Source of the DNA: Arabidopsis thaliana
Lineage: Eukaryota > Streptophyta > Magnoliopsida > Brassicales > Brassicaceae
Direction: 5' to 3'
NCBI RefSeq assembly: GCF_000001735.4
Contig: NC_003070.9
Location: forward strand, 29,373,971-29,437,970
DNA length: 64,000 nt
Below, piece by piece: positions 59,203 through 64,000 of this stretch (positions are counted from its first letter, which is position 1; the number at the start of each line of letters is the position of its first letter). A model generated the notes under the pieces. The model saw nothing but the letters and a program-made list of their open reading frames with translations, made no database searches and was not told where the DNA came from. Position numbers and translations under genes: made by a program.

Positions 59203-61845
59203 TCAGATTGATTGTCGCTTGGTGAATGGTTTTTGGCAGATGAGAAGTCTTTGTTCACTGCTGCTTTCAACCTCTATTACTCGAGCTTCCCACTTCAACT
59301 GCGTTATCGTCTCTCTCGCCTTTTCCACCAGCTGTGCCGTGTCACGGATTATCACCCATCCCTGTACAAAGTTTTGTTTATTATAGCTACCAGAATACAA
59401 GAAACAATAATGTTCTTTACAAAGTAAACAAATGTGTACCTCTGGACGAAGCAATCGGTCAATCTCTGTGAATATATCAATAAGTAGACATGTTTTTCGG
59501 GGCTGACTTGTCTGAAGCGACAAGAGATTGTCTGCATGTACCAGGTCATATGTTCTCGGGTAAGTCGGGAATGGTTCACACCTGAAGAAAAAGAGATGTT
59601 CAGAAACACTTCTATGGCTAAAATGAAAATCCAATAAGGCTTTTGAACTGACCAGTTGTGCAAAACTCCGACAAAGCCACGGTCAAGTATCATGGGGAGG
59701 TGGTTAGGTCCAGCTGTAGGGACCACATTCATGACCCAGACTGATTTTCTTGCTTCCAACAAGGCGGAATTGAGACCACCGAATTGAGCATTCATATCCA
59801 GTACGTTTCTGAGCATGTTATAAGGCGGTGATGGATCTTCATCGCCGGGTCTTTTTGGATGATCAGAGAATATCAGAGGAGACAAGAGAGACCAGTATTC
59901 TCTCACTGTTATCTTCCAGTTCTCAGCATCCTCTCCAAGCACCTCGGGGTGAAGACCTAAACCAACCCCAGGAATCAAAATGAGATAACAAAAACTGCAG
60001 ACATATGGATTCAGAAGCAATTTGTTACTACGGAGACTAACCATATAATGAAAGTTCAGTCTTGTTCATGTTAGACCGGCTAGGCCATCTTGTCCTGCCT
60101 TCAATGGGAATCCACCTCCGGCTACGTGTTCCACCTATACACATCTGAAGCGGCCTGTAATAAGGAGACTCAACATCGTGCCCTTTGGTACACACAGAAG
60201 GGCCCACTCCAGGTTTCCTGTTTATAGGCAAAGCATCCATTTTTAGAGGACTTGATAAATAACCATAAATGTATCCATATGCAGATTCTGTAATACAACA
60301 GTGGTGTGTGTGAATCACTGACCGGGAACTATAACATTTGGTGTTGATAGTCTTTTTCCAGACAACTGTCTCATCTTGCTGATTTAAAAGAGTCCAACAG
60401 ATGCTTTCAGCAAAATCATGAACAAAGTTCCATCTTTTAAGATGATCCTTGTTACGAGGGTTTGTGAGCGGAGATGTCCATACAAAGTAACCACCGGGCT
60501 TGAGAACCCTGTCAATTTCTACAAGGAGAAGCCCATCTACACAGCAGATTGAAACAGTAAAGTTGGATCTTCCATCGGGTTAAGGACATGAAAAAAATCA
60601 TTCTGGGGTGTCATTAAACTGTTACCTTTCTGGTCCCAATCAATGCCACATCTTAAGCAATGCAACATATCAAAGGAAAGAGAAGGATATGGCAATTGCT
60701 TTGATATAAAAGAGCCAATCATTGCAGGAAGACCCCTTTCGAGTGTTAGCTGAACTTGGCTACCCGAAGCTTCGTAGTTTGCTATGCACATAGTTAAAAT
60801 CTGTTTGGACAATAGATGTGCCCCAAAGCTACCATAACCACATCCAATATCCAAGATAGTTCTCACCTGAAACAGTATTAAAAGGAAAATAGCAAATAAG
60901 AAACTGAACTAATGAGATAGATAAAGATTGACTCTTTCGAATGTGTGTGTGACTTACACCAGCTTCTATGAAGTTATCCTTCTTAATCCCGATCATTTCA
61001 GCGATCTGATGGGAATAGTCTTCAACCTCATCAGACATAGGAGATGCTGACCTGAAAGATATCTGATCATCTTCCATCATCATCATCCTGGAAAAAAATG
61101 CATCATTAGCAATGGAACCAGTCAACTTTAGCAAGAGAGAAGCAACGATTCATCACCTCTTGGTTATGCTACCAGAAGACACAACTTCTTGAGCAGTAAT
61201 CTTAACATTAGAATGCCAGATTATATCTTTACCAGTCGGCCACCTAAGAGGGACTCGATATTTCACCGGTGGCAACTCTAAACATTCTTGCTTTGATCCA
61301 GGCCCACAAAACCGATCATTTTCATCACCATTGGAGTAACCCAGAGCAAGATTCTCAGAAACATTAAAGCAAGGGACAAAATTCTCAGATTCTATATTAC
61401 AATATTCAAGCTCCTTCCACCTATTAGGACCAAGAGAAATCTCCCCAATATCCCATAAGTCTGAAACAAGCTGCTCCTGTAACCTCCTATAATTGTGATA
61501 TACATGACCTCTGGAAGAAGTCGAAATGGAAATAGTCCACCAGAAAGAACCAGCAAGAGCAATAACCACAATAAGAACCAAACTGATCTTGAGAAACAAC
61601 AACATCAATCTATGCCTGCTTCTTGCACTATATGGATCAGCAGAAAAACCGTTTTCGCCACCACCACCGTGTTTGGAAGAAGATTGATTACTAAAGAGGA
61701 AACCAAAAGGAAACCTTAAGGTTAAGTTGTTGTTCTCAGTAGAACGAGCTCTTTCAGTTTTGTCTTTCATTTGAGAGTCTCTCAAATCATCACTGCTATC
61801 AGAAACTCGTACTCCAGAGATGCCACGTTGTAGTGGCATTGACAT
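59203..61845 (-). CDS. QUA2: QUASIMODO2 / TUMOROUS SHOOT DEVELOPMENT2 putative pectin methyltransferase (At1g78240)
   Basis: Eight minus-strand exons (61845-61157, 61087-60958, 60866-60626, 60536-60323, 60217-60042, 59956-59653, 59581-59440, 59361-59203) give 684 aa. It is a type II membrane protein: a Ser/Gly-rich cytosolic tail, one signal-anchor helix at ~81-105 (LLFLKISLVLIVVIALAGSF) and a large lumenal DUF248 domain. SAM motif I is ILDIGCGYGSFGAHL (~277-291). The conserved PCFN, RVPLRWP, VLKPGGYFVWTSP, RNVLDMNAQFGG and DLVHADNLLS are in place. Known as QUA2/TSD2/OSU1, it acts in the Golgi in homogalacturonan synthesis or methylation and in cell adhesion. A 5'-UTR intron is likely, with an acceptor near 61876. 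Confidence 0.95.
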
Positions 61846-62460
61846 TTTTTTGTTGCTGCTATAAATCTAAGATCCCTGTAAATAAAAAACAAGTCCATCA
61901 GATTATAAAAATTTAAGCTTTGAGATCTCTGAAACTCGAGATCACGCGTTTGTAAACAAATTCGAACAAAACAAGTAAAAAGACTCAATTTTTACATAAG
62001 CAGATCCACAAATTCTGAGGAGAGACGAAATTGGTAAACTCGTGGAAATCGAAATCGAACGAAAACCCAGAAAAATTGGACAAAAAACCCCAACAACCCT
62101 TAAATTAATCAAGCGAATAAACACCAAATCGAATCAAAATCAAGAAGATGAATAAGAGTGAGGAAAAGAAGCAAAAATCGTACTTTTCTACGCTGCTCTG
62201 TATATATATATATACAAACGATTATAAATCTGGAGATTTCCCTCAGCAAAAAGTTGATGGAATATTGGAGAATACTAATCAGATTGTGTCTTCTTCAATT
62301 TCTCCGAGAGCTATCACTCTCACTCTCTCTCTCTTTATCTCTATCTCTCTCTGTATATCAAGAGAGTTGAAGCTGGAACAGTGGGAGAGAGTGAAGAAGC
62401 AGGCGTCGTGCAGATTTTGTATGGATCCAATCTCGACACAGCTCGTGAGACACTGAATTA
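61846..62460 (-). promoter_or_regulatory. QUA2 5' UTR and promoter
   Basis: On the minus strand a CAG acceptor near 61876 suggests an intron in the leader. A CT/GA-rich microsatellite is at about 62310-62355, and a TATATATATATA stretch at 62200-62212 may be a TATA element. Confidence 0.45.
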
Positions 62461-64000
62461 TTTAAACCAAAACAAACAAAAAATGAATTAAGAAACACTT
62501 CCGTTGGCTTTGGTATATAAACAAAAGAAAGAGAGTAAATTAGTTGAGATGCCTAAGCGTATTTAAGGGGGGAGAACGAAGAGAAGCTTCCCATGGGTAC
62601 ATGTCTAATTAGTACTATCTACTGCTAATTACTAGTACTATAATCGTATTAACTTCACGCTCTGTTTTCTTTCTACTTTTTAATGTTTTTTACCTCTCTT
62701 TCTGTCTCTTTCTTCTTCCCATAAAAAAATATATGAAATCTTGGCGGTGCATAAAAACAAACATTTATTTCTTTTAATTAAGTTCACTAATTGGTCGACT
62801 GAAAAATTAGAAGATGCTTTATAGTAGTAGTTGACCAAAAATATTAGAAGATGTTCAATAATAGTATTTTGACATTTATAGAATTAATGAACCGGTTGAA
62901 AAAATGTGTTAGGTCAAACATGAGATTTCCTAAAGGTTATTTTGTCGATAGTAAATGATTTTTTTTTACGGGGACTGTTTTTTTTTTATGTAGAAAAGTT
63001 AATGATCTTTTTTAAGGTAGATGTATCGAGCTTGTTTTATAGCGTCAATGGAATTTATATAAACATCATAAAGTTTAGTGGAAACAAAACATCATGATTA
63101 TGACCAAAAGAATCATGAATATAGAAGGTACAATATGGGTGTTTTGGATGCAGATCTGAATGTGTAAAAATGTTGACTTTGTAGTTTATTCATCAAATTT
63201 TGAACTGTTTAAAGGAGGACAAAAAACACATGATCAAATTCCATGAGAAAAAAATGGTCGGTTTAGGCCAAGTTCCTCTCGCAAGAAAACGAGTGATCGT
63301 CCCCTAATTGGAATAAGACGAGTTTCTTCACAAATGTCCTCGATTTGGTTTTGTTTTTTTTACACTCATCGATTTGGTTAATTTATCTTCTTATCCATAG
63401 ACTAATGTTTTTGCGAAAAAGATATTTCTAAGAATCACGATCATTTATTACCAAACGCATTATTAGGAGACCAGTTGCCCACTTGTACACGCCAACCACG
63501 ATAAGGTTAAAATTGTGTCAATACGAGGCAAATTTTGTACTTTTAAATATCCCACTCACGATAAGATTTTCTACTTTTATTTGATCTTCAAAATCTGTAT
63601 TTTATGGTAAATTTGGTAAATTTCATTTGATTTTTTCTTATATTCCGTATGATATAAGTCGAGTGAGTCACTGAGTTGTTTTGTTTCACAGCTCATGCAT
63701 ATTTATTTAGTGGATTTATAAATCTGCATGTACCTAAATATATAAAGTGTAAGAGGGTGGTGAAATATTTGCAATTTTGTTTTATATGTTTGTACTCATC
63801 AAATAAAAAAGATACTACGGATGATTTGACATAGCATCATCACATAAAAACAACGTACGAACATAAAAGCCACGTAAAATATATGTTATTGTAATAATGT
63901 AATATAGAATAAGCCACAATATATGAAGATTGGATGATTGATGTAACACAAAATTAGCCATGTTATATTGTTATTATCGACTATATATACGCAATAGAAA
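62461..64000. other. AT-rich region with no visible gene
   Basis: No open frame of note, RNA gene or repeat structure was recognised to the window end. Confidence 0.55.

Noticed and set aside
62148-62456. A 102-codon plus-strand frame beside QUA2
   Set aside because: It lies antisense in the QUA2 promoter and leader, and is made of microsatellite-type Leu/Ser repeats.
1-64000. CRISPR arrays, bacterial operons, phage or organellar insertions
   Set aside because: None was seen; all recognised genes are plant nuclear genes with introns or plant-family proteins.

Overview
The window is plant nuclear DNA and almost certainly Arabidopsis thaliana, long arm of chromosome 1, around loci At1g78090 to At1g78240. 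This comes from recognising the encoded proteins and their order, not from a database search. Supporting signs are an AT-rich intergenic background, short GT-AG introns, GGCCCA and telo-box promoters, and an exact 20-nt match to ath-miR775. Exon limits were set by hand from GT/AG sites and reading-frame closure. They give predicted lengths of 530, 490, 355, 274, 650, 221, 418, 283, 314, 245 and 684 aa for the multi-exon genes.

Layout. 1-2325: 3' part of the trehalose-6-phosphate phosphatase gene TPPB. 3106-6755: a complete, apparently intact Mutator-like transposon (MULE) with 295-bp terminal inverted repeats and an exact 9-bp target duplication. 6756-13936: gene-poor, with microsatellites, a 52-bp tandem duplication and an unexplained cluster of site II promoter motifs. 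13937-18937: F-box gene AUF1 and an acidic plant-specific protein. 20051-22033 (minus): TPR protein. 26201-29908: MFS transporter UNE2 facing a plastid methyltransferase tail to tail. 31026-36214: a DUF4057 protein and the Pumilio protein APUM7. 40190-42640: an EAR-motif/zinc-ribbon protein, a 95-aa tail-anchored-type protein, and an array of decayed coding-like repeats. 42949-45024: mitochondrial carrier and TRM112-like zinc protein, tail to tail. 45509-46088: a small TIR element. 46513-48603: PP2C phosphatase, then a non-coding unit carrying a candidate H/ACA snoRNA followed by MIR775A. 48850-53211 (minus): an alpha/beta hydrolase and 14-3-3 protein GRF13. About 53961-54286: a tRNA-derived SINE. 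56556-61845: an LRR protein tail to tail with the pectin-related methyltransferase QUA2/TSD2 (minus). The last 1.5 kb shows no gene.

The genes form no operon or single pathway; this is an ordinary euchromatic gene neighbourhood. From knowledge of the genome, several (TPP, F-box, acidic protein, Pumilio, EAR protein, TRM112, PP2C, 14-3-3) have paralogues in similar order near At1g22210-At1g22300, so the segment is one half of a retained whole-genome-duplication block. The least ordinary signals are the intact MULE, the possible snoRNA-miRNA dicistron driven by a ribosomal-type promoter, and the repeated pseudo-coding module at 42.1-42.6 kb.
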